Source of the DNA: Roseomonas mucosa ATCC BAA-692
GTDB lineage: Bacteria; Pseudomonadota; Alphaproteobacteria; Acetobacterales; Acetobacteraceae
Length of the DNA: 64,000 bases
Assembly (NCBI RefSeq): GCF_000622225.1
Contig: NZ_JHWD01000007.1
Coordinates: forward strand, 186,001 to 250,000
Direction of reading: 5' to 3'
Shown: piece after piece, positions 63,796 to 64,000 of the stretch
Numbering within the stretch: position 1 is the first letter of the stretch
How the letters are laid out: the number at the start of each line of letters is the position of its first letter
Notes under the pieces: generated by a model
The model's database searches: none
What the model saw: the letters and a program-made list of their open reading frames with translations, nothing else
What the model was told of the DNA's origin: nothing
Translations under genes and position numbers: made by a program

Positions 63796-63987
63796 TCAGT
63801 CCTCCACCTTGATGAGGTGGGCGACCTTGCGGATCATCCCGCGCACGGCGGGGGTGTCCTCAAGCTCGCGGGTCCGGTGCATCTTGTTCAGCCCCAGCCC
63901 GATCAGCGTCTCGCGCTGCCCGGGCTTGCGGCCGATCGGCGACCCGGTCTGGGTCACCTTCACGGTCTTCTTGGCAGTCTCAGACAC
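63796..63987 (-). CDS. rpmD: 50S ribosomal protein L30
   Basis: A 63-residue protein: [40 protein letters not shown] and [14 protein letters not shown]. The remaining 13 bases of the window are the spacer before the next upstream ribosomal gene, presumably rpsE. Confidence 0.97.
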   Translation of the reverse strand: MSETAKKTVKVTQTGSPIGRKPGQRETLIGLGLNKMHRTRELEDTPAVRGMIRKVAHLIKVED

Positions 63988-64000
63988 CGCCAGCCTCCTG

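Overview
The window is very GC-rich, gene-dense chromosomal DNA from an alphaproteobacterium. The gene complement and order fit a Roseomonas-like member of the Acetobacteraceae; that assignment is by recognition and was not computed. I see no insertion sequence, prophage, CRISPR array or rRNA operon. Most genes are housekeeping, arranged in short operons with overlapping start and stop codons.

Layout. 1-7 kb: the tail of a Yellow/MRJP-like protein, a hairpin-rich repeat, ligA, a Tat-exported M20 amidohydrolase and an unrecognised polytopic membrane protein. 7-14.3 kb: a DUF1269 protein, MFS, LysE and SulP transporters, aminopeptidase P and a DUF1127 protein. 14.4-22.6 kb: a pentapeptide-repeat/uvrD/prmA operon, purC, metF, mlaA and mlaC. 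22.7-27 kb: a small lipoprotein, a GNAT, ettA, an HNH protein and two related small secreted proteins, one with a recent internal duplication. 27.1-31.7 kb: a polyamine-type ABC importer operon ending in an RraA-like gene. 31.7-37.7 kb: a TSUP permease, tRNA-Ile2(CAT), a secreted MetX-like hydrolase, ppa, argC and an SLC13 carrier. 38-41.4 kb: a GMC dehydrogenase complex (RHH protein, cytochrome c, gloA-like protein, subunit 3, GMC subunit). 41.5-53.2 kb: the block GNAT/rpoD/dnaG/host-attachment protein/yqeY/carA/SDR/small membrane protein/carB. 53.3-58.7 kb: greA, ilvA, an Lrp regulator, trxB, a LysR regulator, a degenerate catB and a secreted hypothetical. 58.7-64 kb: the end of the spc and alpha ribosomal operons (rplQ, rpoA, rpsK, rpsM, adk, secY, rplO, rpmD), read on the minus strand.

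The three most interesting signals are regulatory. (1) carA has an in-frame N-terminal helix-turn-helix domain. Its apparent leaderless promoter has a perfect palindrome filling the 17-bp spacer, and a second copy of the same palindrome lies 41 bp upstream. This suggests a biosynthetic enzyme subunit that may repress its own gene. (2) argC is preceded by a TTGACA promoter, a probably leaderless 36-codon ORF with four consecutive arginine codons, a hairpin covering those codons, and an intrinsic terminator whose 5' arm can pair with the leader. This looks like an arginine attenuator. (3) dnaG has no ATG, GTG or TTG upstream of its zinc-binding domain; a strong Shine-Dalgarno sequence sits in front of an ATA codon exactly where homologues begin.

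All coordinates, pairings and identities were worked out by eye. No database search or folding program was run.
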